From Verrucomicrobiota bacterium (GTDB taxonomy: Bacteria > Verrucomicrobiota > Verrucomicrobiia > CAIQCK01): a DNA stretch of 64,000 bases. The position numbers were made by a program, and so were the translations under genes. The DNA is taken from contig JACRJX010000008.1 in NCBI GenBank assembly GCA_016235595.1, positions 293,092 to 357,091 on the forward strand, read 5' to 3'. A model generated the notes under the pieces. That model worked only from the letters and a program-made list of their open reading frames with translations. It was not told the DNA's origin and searched no databases. Positions 35,215 to 42,738 of this stretch are shown here, in pieces. Each line of letters begins with the position of its first letter. Position 1 is the first letter of the stretch.

Positions 35215-36581
35215 GATCTGCGCGCACGCTTTGTCACCTCGCTATGGCTGCTGTAACGTCCGCTTTGCCACTCGCCACGGCCCAGGAGCAAAGACCGAAC
35301 ATCATCTTCATCCTCGCCGACGACATGGGTTGGGGCGATGCAGGCTGCTACGGGCAAAAGAAGATCCGCACGCCGAACCTCGACCGCATGGCGGCGGAAG
35401 GCATGCGGTTCACGCAGGCTTACTCCGGCACATCCGTTTGTGCGCCGTCGCGCGGGGCGCTCATGACCGGTCGCCACATCGGTCACGCCATCATCCGCGC
35501 CAACCGCGAATACAAACCCGAAGGCCAGGAACCGCTGCCGCCGGGCACGTTCACGGTGGCGGCACTCTGCCGCAGCGCGGGCTACAAAACCGCGGCATTT
35601 GGCAAGTGGGGTCTGGGCTTCGTGGACTCGAGCGGCGCGCCCGACAAGATGGGCTTCGATCTTTTCTTCGGCTACAATTGCCAGCGCCAGGCGCACAACT
35701 ATTACCCCGACCACCTCTGGCGCAATCGCGAGCGCGTCGAACTGGATGGCAAGACCTACTCCCACGACCTGATCGCGCGCGAGTCACTTCAGTGGGTGCG
35801 CGCCAACGCCGGTTCGCCGTTCTTCCTCTATCTGCCGTTCACGATCCCCCACGCGCGCTACCAGGTTCCCGACCTCGGCCCCTACACGAATGAACCGTGG
35901 CCGGAACCGATGAAGGCTTACGCCGGGATGATTACCCGCCTCGACGCGACCGTCGGGCGGCTTCTGGCGTTGCTGACGGAACTTGGCCTCGACGGGAAGA
36001 CGCTGGTCATGTTCAGCAGCGACAACGGCCAGGACAACAAGAACTGTCTCGAATTGTTCCGCAGCAACGGCCCGCTGCGAGGCAGCAAGCGTTCGATGTA
36101 CGAAGGCGGCATCCGCGAACCGTTCATCGCGCGCTGGCCCGGCCGGATCAGGCCCGGCAGCGTGAACGCGACGCCGTGCGCGTTCTACGATTTCCTCCCG
36201 ACGGTGGCGGATCTCATCGGCCGGCCATTGCCCGACGGCGTGAAGACTGACGGCGTCTCCATCGTGCCGGCGTTGCTTCGCGGCGAGACGATGCGGCGCG
36301 AGTTCCTCTACTGGGAACTGCACGAGCCGCGATTCATGCAGGCTGTGCGGCTCGGCGACTGGAAAGCCGCACGGCACGGCCTCGGTGCGCCGATCGAACT
36401 CTATGACCTCGCGAAAGACATTGGTGAGACGCGCGACGTCGCCTCCGACCATCCCGACATCGTCCAGCGCGCCGACACCATCCTGAAACGCGAGCATATG
36501 GAGAGCGTCCTCTGGCCCGACAAACCAGCGGCGAAGCCCGGCAAAGGCAGGAACAAGAACGCCGGCGCGGCAAAGAGGTGA
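35211..36581 (+). CDS. Secreted formylglycine-type sulfatase 6
   Basis: S1 sulfatase of 456 residues. Signal peptide ends near ATAQE; Asp37-Asp38 in LADDMGWGD bind the metal; Cys77 in CAPSR is the formylglycine precursor; TAAFGKWGLGF replaces the usual GKWHLG, so the His of that motif is Gly; FSSDNGQ is the second metal motif. The C-terminus is a Lys/Arg-rich tail (GKGRNKNAGAAKR). It is coupled by ATGA to sulfatase 5. Tandem hairpins after the stop may end the sulfatase transcript. Confidence 0.93.
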   Translation: MRSARTLCHLAMAAVTSALPLATAQEQRPNIIFILADDMGWGDAGCYGQKKIRTPNLDRMAAEGMRFTQAYSGTSVCAPSRGALMTGRHIGHAIIRANREYKPEGQEPLPPGTFTVAALCRSAGYKTAAFGKWGLGFVDSSGAPDKMGFDLFFGYNCQRQAHNYYPDHLWRNRERVELDGKTYSHDLIARESLQWVRANAGSPFFLYLPFTIPHARYQVPDLGPYTNEPWPEPMKAYAGMITRLDATVGRLLALLTELGLDGKTLVMFSSDNGQDNKNCLELFRSNGPLRGSKRSMYEGGIREPFIARWPGRIRPGSVNATPCAFYDFLPTVADLIGRPLPDGVKTDGVSIVPALLRGETMRREFLYWELHEPRFMQAVRLGDWKAARHGLGAPIELYDLAKDIGETRDVASDHPDIVQRADTILKREHMESVLWPDKPAAKPGKGRNKNAGAAKR

Positions 36582-36591
36582 ATCCGTGCGG

Positions 36592-36626
36592 AAACACCTT
36601 GTGTTTGCAGCAGGCCGGCAAGCTGC
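36592..36626 (+). terminator. Tandem hairpins after sulfatase 6
   Basis: AAACAC-CTT-GTGTTT (36592-36606) is followed at once by GCAGC...GCTGC (36607-36626). The first is a perfect 6-bp stem with a 3-base loop. There is no real U-tract. It could end or modulate the sulfatase message before the glycosyltransferase gene. Confidence 0.35.
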
Positions 36627-36712
36627 TACGCTGTCACCAAGCCAGCGAGAAGAAACCCGTCAGTGGCATTCGTTGGCCGGGCTGTATTCTGCAGGCCGCG
36701 GTGGAAGAATTG

Positions 36713-37867
36713 ATGATGACCAGGAACAAATGGAACGTTGACCGGAACGCATGGATCGCATGGACCGTGCTGTTCCTCATCGTGGCTGCGATCATGATTT
36801 CGGGGAGCCACCGAACAGTCGTTCCCAATTACCGCGTGGGCGCGCTGGACTGGTTCGCAAGCCGGCCGCTCTACGATGGGGCCGGCGTGGGAGGGTTCGT
36901 GTACTTTCCGCAGGCGGCGATTCTTTTCATGCCATTTGCCGCGCTGCCTCCTCTGGTGAGCGAAGTGATCTGGCGTCTCGTCAACATCGGCGTCCTGGCG
37001 CTGGGTCTTCGTTCCTTCGCGCGCCTGGCGGGCGAGCAATCGGGAGAGAGGCTGTTCCCCCTGATGACCTTGGTGGCGATTCCTTTGGCGTGGGATTGCG
37101 CGCGCAACGGGCAGGCCACGCTTGCCATGACCGGCTTGATGCTCCTGACGGTCGCTGATGTGGCAGGCGCACGCTGGTGGCGCGCGACCTTGTGGTTGTC
37201 GCTCGGCATCGCGATCAAACCACTGATGATCGTGCTGGCTCTATTGGTTGCGGCGGTCGTCCGTCCCATGTCTTGGCGTATGCTGCTGGGCATGGTCGCC
37301 CTGGCGCTGTCACCTTTCCTATTCCAGTATCCCTCCTATGTTCTCCAGCAATATGTGGGGTGCTGGCAGAACACGACGGCTGCGGCGCATGTGGGCGTGG
37401 CGGAGCAGGGATGGACGTCGCCGTTTGTCACGTTGCATTTCGCGGGAATTGATGTGCCGGAGCGCGTCCAGACGGCAGTCCGCGTCGTGGCTGCAATCAT
37501 CACATGGATGCTTTCAGTCTTTGTCCGGCGTCGCTATGACGCAGCTCGTTCGGCGATCTTTATATTCTCGATGGCCGCCGTTTATCTGATGCTGTTCAGC
37601 CCGCGGACGGAGAACAACACCTATGCGATGCTCGGTCCGGCGTTCGCCGTGTTTGCCGCTCATGCGTTCTTGATCGAGAGGCGATTCGCGGAGGGTATCG
37701 TCCTGACCAGTGTTGCGTTGGTCACGGCAGCCAGTCGCACGGTCGCCCATTGCCTCGCTCCTCGCACGGAAGCCATCTGGCTGGCGCCAATCTGCGCAGC
37801 GCTCTTCGCCGTCTATTTGTTCTTCCGGATTTTCGAGCGCCCGACGCAACCGGCCAAAGTCAAATGA
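36713..37867 (+). CDS. GT87-like (DUF2029) membrane glycosyltransferase
   Basis: A polytopic membrane protein of 384 residues with roughly nine or ten transmembrane helices. The first periplasmic loop contains NYRVGALDWFASRPLYD...YFPQAAILFMPFA, the pattern of GT87/DUF2029 polyprenyl-phosphate-mannose-dependent transferases, and GIAIKPLMIVLALL lies in a later helix. Family members move mannose or similar sugars from a lipid donor onto glycans or lipids at the membrane. I start at the ATG at 36713 after GGAAGA; an ATG at 36716 is equally possible. A biosynthetic-looking transferase amid degradation genes is out of place. Confidence 0.8.
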   Translation: MMTRNKWNVDRNAWIAWTVLFLIVAAIMISGSHRTVVPNYRVGALDWFASRPLYDGAGVGGFVYFPQAAILFMPFAALPPLVSEVIWRLVNIGVLALGLRSFARLAGEQSGERLFPLMTLVAIPLAWDCARNGQATLAMTGLMLLTVADVAGARWWRATLWLSLGIAIKPLMIVLALLVAAVVRPMSWRMLLGMVALALSPFLFQYPSYVLQQYVGCWQNTTAAAHVGVAEQGWTSPFVTLHFAGIDVPERVQTAVRVVAAIITWMLSVFVRRRYDAARSAIFIFSMAAVYLMLFSPRTENNTYAMLGPAFAVFAAHAFLIERRFAEGIVLTSVALVTAASRTVAHCLAPRTEAIWLAPICAALFAVYLFFRIFERPTQPAKVK

Positions 37868-37921
37868 GTCCAAACCCCCTGCGGTTGTTTCACCAACGGG
37901 GCGCAAAGACAGTTGCCATCG

Positions 37922-37958
37922 TTGCCGCAATTGAGGCAAAGTCACCTCCGTTGTGACT
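37922..37958 (+). other. Two adjacent hairpins in the 175-bp gap before the UroD-like gene
   Basis: TTGCC...GGCAA (37922-37939) and AGTCAC-CTCCGTT-GTGACT (37940-37958) lie side by side. The second is a perfect 6-bp stem. They may end the GT87 message or form a leader structure for the next gene; neither has a U-tract. Confidence 0.35.
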
Positions 37959-38041
37959 CGATTGGAGACAACAACCCGTATGATTCCGACGACCGGCCGC
38001 GTCCGGCAACCGGCGCGCCCGCCACGCTCCGCCACCCAGCC

Positions 38042-39130
38042 ATGACATCACGAGAACGAGTCCTTGCCGCGCTGGCACACCAACCGACCGACCGCGTGCC
38101 GCGGTTGCTCTACGAGGAGGCCATCGGCTACACCCCATTCATAGAGCAGTTGTTGCGCGAGCGTTGCGCGCCGAAGACGCCGCGCGACTATTTTGACATG
38201 GACATTACCAGTGTCGCCCTCCAGCCGACGACACTGTCGCGCGACCGCTTCGCGGGATGGTTCGGAGCAGAAAGTGATGCGGCCCTCGCCAGCGGACAGG
38301 TGGACGAATGGGGTGTCTGGTGGCGCGGTGGCGACCTCTATCATTTTGCCCACGTCGAGTCGCCGCTGCACGGCATGCAGGACTTTGCGCGCTTCAAGGA
38401 ATATCCGTGGCCGGACCTGGATCAGCCGTATCGCTATGCCGGGCTGCGCGAGCGCGTCGAGACGCTGCACCAGCAGGGACTTGCGGTGGCGGCATTCGCC
38501 GGCTCGGTTTTCGAGCAATCGTGGTATATCCGCGGCATGGAGGACCTGATGATGGACCTCGCTGCCGCGCCGGAGGTGGCGGACTATTTCTTCGAGCGTT
38601 CGGCAGCGCTGCAACAGCGCGCGGCGGCGGAATTCGCGAGGGCGGGCGTGGACATCATCATCACCGGCGACGACATCGCCGGGCAAAACGGCATGTTGAT
38701 GAGCATAGAGACGTGGCGGGAGTTTCTGAAACCGCGCCTAGCGGCGACGGTGCAGGCGGTGAAGCGCGCGAATCCGGCGGCGAAGGTGTTCTATCATTCC
38801 TGCGGCAACGTCGAGCCGGCGATTCCGGATTTGATCGAAGCCGGCATCGATATCCTCAATCCGGTGCAGCCGGAGTGCATGGAACCGGCGGCGATCAAGC
38901 GCAAGTATGGCGACAGGCTTTCGTTCTGGGGCACGGTGAGCGTGCAGCGGACGATGCCGTTCGGCACGCCCGACGAAGTGCGGGCGGAAGTACGGGCGCG
39001 CATCCACGACGTGGGCCGCGGCGGCGGGTTGATTCTCGCGCCAGCGCACGTCCTGGGGCCGGAGACGCCGTGGGAGAACATCGTCGCGTTCTTTGAAGCC
39101 GCCGGCTCGACGCCGGTGCCGGAGAACTGA
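38042..39130 (+). CDS. UroD-like (uroporphyrinogen decarboxylase/methyltransferase superfamily) protein 1
   Basis: A cytoplasmic TIM-barrel protein of 362 residues of the UroD/MtaA/CmuA superfamily. It begins MTSRERVLAALAHQPTDRVPR, a hallmark of the methyltransferase-like branch. FYHSCGNVEP supplies the His-x-Cys pair that binds zinc in MtaA-type enzymes, but the usual second Cys is replaced, since the C-terminal motif reads LAPAHVLGPETPWENI. It is therefore unlikely to decarboxylate uroporphyrinogen. Such genes are often found beside Gfo/Idh and sugar genes in this group, role unknown. I start at the ATG at 38042; the frame is open to 37913. Confidence 0.85.
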   Translation: MTSRERVLAALAHQPTDRVPRLLYEEAIGYTPFIEQLLRERCAPKTPRDYFDMDITSVALQPTTLSRDRFAGWFGAESDAALASGQVDEWGVWWRGGDLYHFAHVESPLHGMQDFARFKEYPWPDLDQPYRYAGLRERVETLHQQGLAVAAFAGSVFEQSWYIRGMEDLMMDLAAAPEVADYFFERSAALQQRAAAEFARAGVDIIITGDDIAGQNGMLMSIETWREFLKPRLAATVQAVKRANPAAKVFYHSCGNVEPAIPDLIEAGIDILNPVQPECMEPAAIKRKYGDRLSFWGTVSVQRTMPFGTPDEVRAEVRARIHDVGRGGGLILAPAHVLGPETPWENIVAFFEAAGSTPVPEN

Positions 39131-39153
39131 GCTTTCGACAGGAGACCCGAGCC

Positions 39154-40446
39154 ATGACAACACCACACCCTCTGAGACTTGCCTGCATCGGCTGCGGAGC
39201 GCGCGCCCAAACCTACACCGCGCTGGCCGCGCACCAACCGGAACGTTTCCAGATCATCGCGGCTGCTGACCCGATGCCGGCGCGTGTCGAGAAGATACGC
39301 CAGATCTCGGGACGCGCGGATTTTCGCGGCTTCTCGAATGCCGAGGCCCTGCTGGCGGCCGGCAAGCTTGCCGATGTGGTCATCATCGCCACGCAGGACA
39401 ACGATCACTACGCGCCCTGTTGCCGCGCGCTGGAATTGGGCTACAACGTGTTGCTCGAAAAACCCATCGCCACGCGCGCCGCGCAGGTGCTCGACATCGA
39501 GCGCCGAGCGCGGAAGGCCGACCGCCGCGTGATGGTCTGCTTCGTCCTGCGGTTCTCGGCCTTCTATCGGAAGGCCAAGGAGATCATCAACTCCGGCGCG
39601 CTGGGCGAGATCGTTTCCATCCAGGCCAGCGAAGGCGTCGAGCCGTGGCATCAGGCGCATTCGTTCGTGCGCGGCCATTGGTCAGTCGTAGGGAAAAGCT
39701 CGCCGATGATTCTGTCGAAGTGCTGTCATGATACCGACATCGTCCACTGGCTCGTCGGGCGGCGCTGCAAGCGGATCGCGAGTTTCGGCTCGCTGGAGTT
39801 TTTTCGCGCGGAGCGCGCGCCGGCGGGAGCGCCCGCCCGTTGCACCGACGGCTGCCCGGTGGGTGACACGTGTCCTTACAACGCGCTGCGCTACATCAAT
39901 GAAAAACGCGCGTTCTGGCTGGAGTCGGTCTTTGACCGCGCGCAGACAGCCACGCCGGAGGAGATCACGGCCTGGTTGTGCACCAGCCCCTGGGGACGCT
40001 GCGTCTATCGCTGCGACAATGACGCGGTGGACCGGCAGGTGCTCGCGATGGAGTTCGAGGGCGGCGTGACCGGCACGTTCACAATGACGGCTTTCGAGAA
40101 CGGCCGGCACCTCGAGATCTACGGCACACGCGGCGTGCTCAAGGGCGGCGAGACCTATCGGAAGCATTTCGGCGCGAACCTTGTGTTCCTTCCGCACGAA
40201 GGCGAACCGGTCCGCTACTCGGTCAAGGCCGCCGACGGCGGCTACGAGTCGCACGCGGGCGGCGACCCGGGCCTTGTCAACGCGCTTTACGACGAGATGA
40301 CCCGGCCTCCGGGCGCGCCGCTGGAAGCGGGCATCGACGCGACGGTGCACAGCCACATGATCACCTTCGCGGCCGAAGAAGCGCGTCTGACGGGCCGCAC
40401 AGTGGCCATTGAGGAATTTCAGAAGGCGCTGGCAAAGGGAGCCTGA
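39154..40446 (+). CDS. Gfo/Idh/MocA-family oxidoreductase with Cys-rich insert
   Basis: An NAD(P)-dependent sugar dehydrogenase-like protein of 430 residues, cytoplasmic. The Rossmann fold opens with LACIGCGARAQTY, EKPIATR is the family's catalytic-Lys motif, and SKCCHDTDIVHWLVG matches the substrate-side D-x-x-H region. An insert contains Cys230, Cys234 and Cys240 (RCTDGCPVGDTCPYNA), a subset feature that may bind a metal. AGGAGA precedes the ATG. It sits between the UroD-like gene and the NahK-like kinase. Known relatives oxidise or reduce sugars or act on glycosides; the substrate is not known. Confidence 0.9.
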   Translation: MTTPHPLRLACIGCGARAQTYTALAAHQPERFQIIAAADPMPARVEKIRQISGRADFRGFSNAEALLAAGKLADVVIIATQDNDHYAPCCRALELGYNVLLEKPIATRAAQVLDIERRARKADRRVMVCFVLRFSAFYRKAKEIINSGALGEIVSIQASEGVEPWHQAHSFVRGHWSVVGKSSPMILSKCCHDTDIVHWLVGRRCKRIASFGSLEFFRAERAPAGAPARCTDGCPVGDTCPYNALRYINEKRAFWLESVFDRAQTATPEEITAWLCTSPWGRCVYRCDNDAVDRQVLAMEFEGGVTGTFTMTAFENGRHLEIYGTRGVLKGGETYRKHFGANLVFLPHEGEPVRYSVKAADGGYESHAGGDPGLVNALYDEMTRPPGAPLEAGIDATVHSHMITFAAEEARLTGRTVAIEEFQKALAKGA

Positions 40447-40484
40447 AAATCGAGAGCAGCAGCGGTTTCCAACTATCGAATCCC

Positions 40485-41603
40485 ATGGCCACAACGCACT
40501 TGAAACACGACCTCCGCGCCGTCGCCACCCATTTTCAAATCGCCGGCGAGTTCAAGGAAGCCGCTCCTTACGGCAGCGGCCACATCAACGACACCTACGC
40601 CGTTGTCTTCAACCAGAACGGCGGCTCCGTGCGCTACATCTTCCAGCGCATCAACCACAGCATTTTCAAGAACCCGGCGGCCCTGATGGAGAACGTCGAG
40701 CGCGTCACGTCCCACGTCCGCCGGAAGCTGGAAGCGCGCAACGCCGATCAGATCACCCGCCGTGTGCTCACGCTCGTGCCGACGCGCGAAGGCCGGCCGT
40801 GGCACGCCGGCGCCGACGGCAACCACTGGCGGTGCTACCTCTTCGTCGAGCAGGCGGCGACCTACGACCAAATCACGAAGGCCACCCAGGCTCGCGAAGC
40901 TGCGAAGGCTTTTGGCTTGTTTCAAAGACAGCTTGCCGACCTGCCATCGCCACGATTGCACGAAACGATTCCGAACTTTCATCACAGTCGCCGGCGGTTC
41001 GACGCTTTGCGCGCGGCCATCGAGGAAGACGCGTGCAATCGCGCCGCCACGGTGAAGCAAGAAATTGATTTCTGTTTGCGCCACGAACCGATGGTGGACG
41101 TGTTGCTCGACTTGCAAGCGCGCGGCCTGGTGCCGGAGCGCGTCACGCACAACGACACCAAGCTGAACAACGTGATGCTCGACGATGCCACCAGTGAGGG
41201 CATTTGTGTCATTGACCTCGACACGGTGATGCCGGGACTGGCGCTCTACGACTTCGGCGACATGTGCCGCACGGGTTGCAGTCCGACCGCCGAGGATGAA
41301 CGCGACCTCGCGAAGGTCGTGGCGCGCATGGACATCTTCGAGGCGCTCGTGCGCGGCTACCTCGCCACCGCCGGCGAATTCCTCAACACGGTGGAGAAGG
41401 ATCATCTGGTGTTCTCCGCGCGGCTCATCACGTTTGAGATCGGTATTCGGTTTCTCACCGACCACCTCCAGGGCGACCAATACTTCAAAATCCACCGCGA
41501 GGGCCACAACGCGGACCGCGCGCGTGTTCAATTCAAGATGGTCGAGTCGTTCGAGCAGCACGGGGCGGCCATGGATAAGGTGGTGAAGGAGTCCAATGAC
41601 TGA
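40485..41603 (+). CDS. NahK-like N-acetylhexosamine 1-kinase (APH fold)
   Basis: A 372-residue cytoplasmic kinase of the aminoglycoside-phosphotransferase fold. YGSGHINDTY is the glycine-rich ATP loop, RVTHNDTKLNNVMLDD the catalytic loop with Asp and Asn, and VIDLDTVMPGLALYDFGDM the metal motif. The last is characteristic of N-acetylhexosamine 1-kinase (NahK) relatives. It would phosphorylate free GlcNAc or GalNAc-like sugars at C1 after uptake, which fits amino-sugar release from a sulfated glycan. Its 3' end overlaps the next gene by 8 bases. The sugar specificity is inferred. Confidence 0.85.
   Translation: MATTHLKHDLRAVATHFQIAGEFKEAAPYGSGHINDTYAVVFNQNGGSVRYIFQRINHSIFKNPAALMENVERVTSHVRRKLEARNADQITRRVLTLVPTREGRPWHAGADGNHWRCYLFVEQAATYDQITKATQAREAAKAFGLFQRQLADLPSPRLHETIPNFHHSRRRFDALRAAIEEDACNRAATVKQEIDFCLRHEPMVDVLLDLQARGLVPERVTHNDTKLNNVMLDDATSEGICVIDLDTVMPGLALYDFGDMCRTGCSPTAEDERDLAKVVARMDIFEALVRGYLATAGEFLNTVEKDHLVFSARLITFEIGIRFLTDHLQGDQYFKIHREGHNADRARVQFKMVESFEQHGAAMDKVVKESND
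41586..41591 (+). promoter_or_regulatory. Ribosome binding site choosing the start of the second UroD-like gene
   Basis: AAGGAG lies 4 bases before the ATG at 41596. The alternative ATG at 41620 (MTSREIV), which aligns with the first paralogue's start, has no visible site. Confidence 0.55.
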
Positions 41604-42642
41604 TTGCGATTCGGCCAACATGACGTCGCGAGAGATCGTCACGCGCTCGCTGAGCGGACAGGAAACGCCCCGCGTGCCGGCGGGGCCGCTGGCGGTGCAC
41701 ATCTGCGCACGGTTGGAGGGTGTTTCGTTGCGGCGTTACACAAGCGACGCGCGCACGCTGGCGGATTGTGTCATCCGCTACTATGAGCGTTTCCGGCCCG
41801 ACGCCGTGTGGGTCTCGGCCGACACGTGGGTGAGCGCGCAGGCGATGGGCGCGGCCGTCGCTGCGATGGGGGAGGAGCAACCGTTCGGTGGCGTCGGCGA
41901 GCCGCTGGTGCGCACGGTGGCTGACATCGAGCGCATTCCGGAACCCGACCCGTCTTCGCAAGGACGTTGTCCGCTGATGCTCGATGCGCTGCAGCGTGTC
42001 GTCGCGGCGCTGGGGCGGGACGTTTTCGTCGTCGCGTGTTTTGATCAATATCCGTTTTCGCTCGCCGCTGCGCTGATGGGCATCAACGAGATCATGCTCA
42101 AGCTGGTGGACGATCCGCCGTTCGTCGAAGCGCTGATGCAGCGGTGCATGGACTACGGGCTGGCTTACGGCCGCGCGCTCGCCGGCGCCGGCGCGGACAT
42201 GCTTAGCGGCGGTGATTCGCCGGCCGGCCTGATCGGGCCGCGACTGTATCGCGAGGTTGCGCTGCCGTTCGAGAAGCGTCTCATTGCCGGCCTGAAATCC
42301 GCCACCCGCAAACCGGTGTCGTTGCACATCTGCGGCGACGGCACGCCAATCCTCGCGGACATGGCGTTGTCGGGCGCCAACGTGCTGGAGGTTGATCACA
42401 AGGTGGACCTCGCGCACGCCTGCGAGGTCGTGCCGCCGCACATCGCGCTGTGGGGCAACCTCGACCCTGTAGCAGTGTTGTCACAAGGCAGCGTGGAGCA
42501 GGTCGGGCGCGCCGCGCGCGCGGCGCTGGAGACTGTGAAAGCCCGCGGACGGCAACGGTTCGTCTTGAGTTCCGGCTGCGCGCTGGCGGTGGAAACGCCG
42601 CCGGAGAACCTGGCCGCCATGCTGCAGGTTTGCCGCGGCTGA
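41596..42642 (+). CDS. UroD-like / MtaA-type protein 2
   Basis: A 348-residue cytoplasmic barrel of the MtaA/CmuA branch of the UroD superfamily. SLHICGDGT provides the His-x-Cys pair and SSGCALAVETPPENLAAM the third zinc ligand, so the full H-x-C...C set is present, unlike the first paralogue. MtaA-type enzymes move methyl groups between corrinoid and thiol acceptors. Whether this one does so, for example in O-demethylation of a methylated sugar, is inference. The start at 41596 has a strong AAGGAG; 41620 is the alternative homologous to the first paralogue. It overlaps the NahK-like gene by 8 bases. Confidence 0.85.
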   Translation: MTDCDSANMTSREIVTRSLSGQETPRVPAGPLAVHICARLEGVSLRRYTSDARTLADCVIRYYERFRPDAVWVSADTWVSAQAMGAAVAAMGEEQPFGGVGEPLVRTVADIERIPEPDPSSQGRCPLMLDALQRVVAALGRDVFVVACFDQYPFSLAAALMGINEIMLKLVDDPPFVEALMQRCMDYGLAYGRALAGAGADMLSGGDSPAGLIGPRLYREVALPFEKRLIAGLKSATRKPVSLHICGDGTPILADMALSGANVLEVDHKVDLAHACEVVPPHIALWGNLDPVAVLSQGSVEQVGRAARAALETVKARGRQRFVLSSGCALAVETPPENLAAMLQVCRG

Positions 42643-42738
42643 CATGGCCGGTGGTTTTTCCGCATCGGTTCGGTGATACCTAGGTTCACCCACAATTCGC
42701 GTGCATTCACGGCATCGGCGGCGGTAAAAATCATATCG

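Noticed and set aside
36582-36713. In-frame open stretch after sulfatase 6 considered as a readthrough tail
   Set aside because: It is open for about 43 codons but Cys- and Pro-rich with non-coding-like codon use, and contains tandem hairpins; weaker than the case after sulfatase 4.
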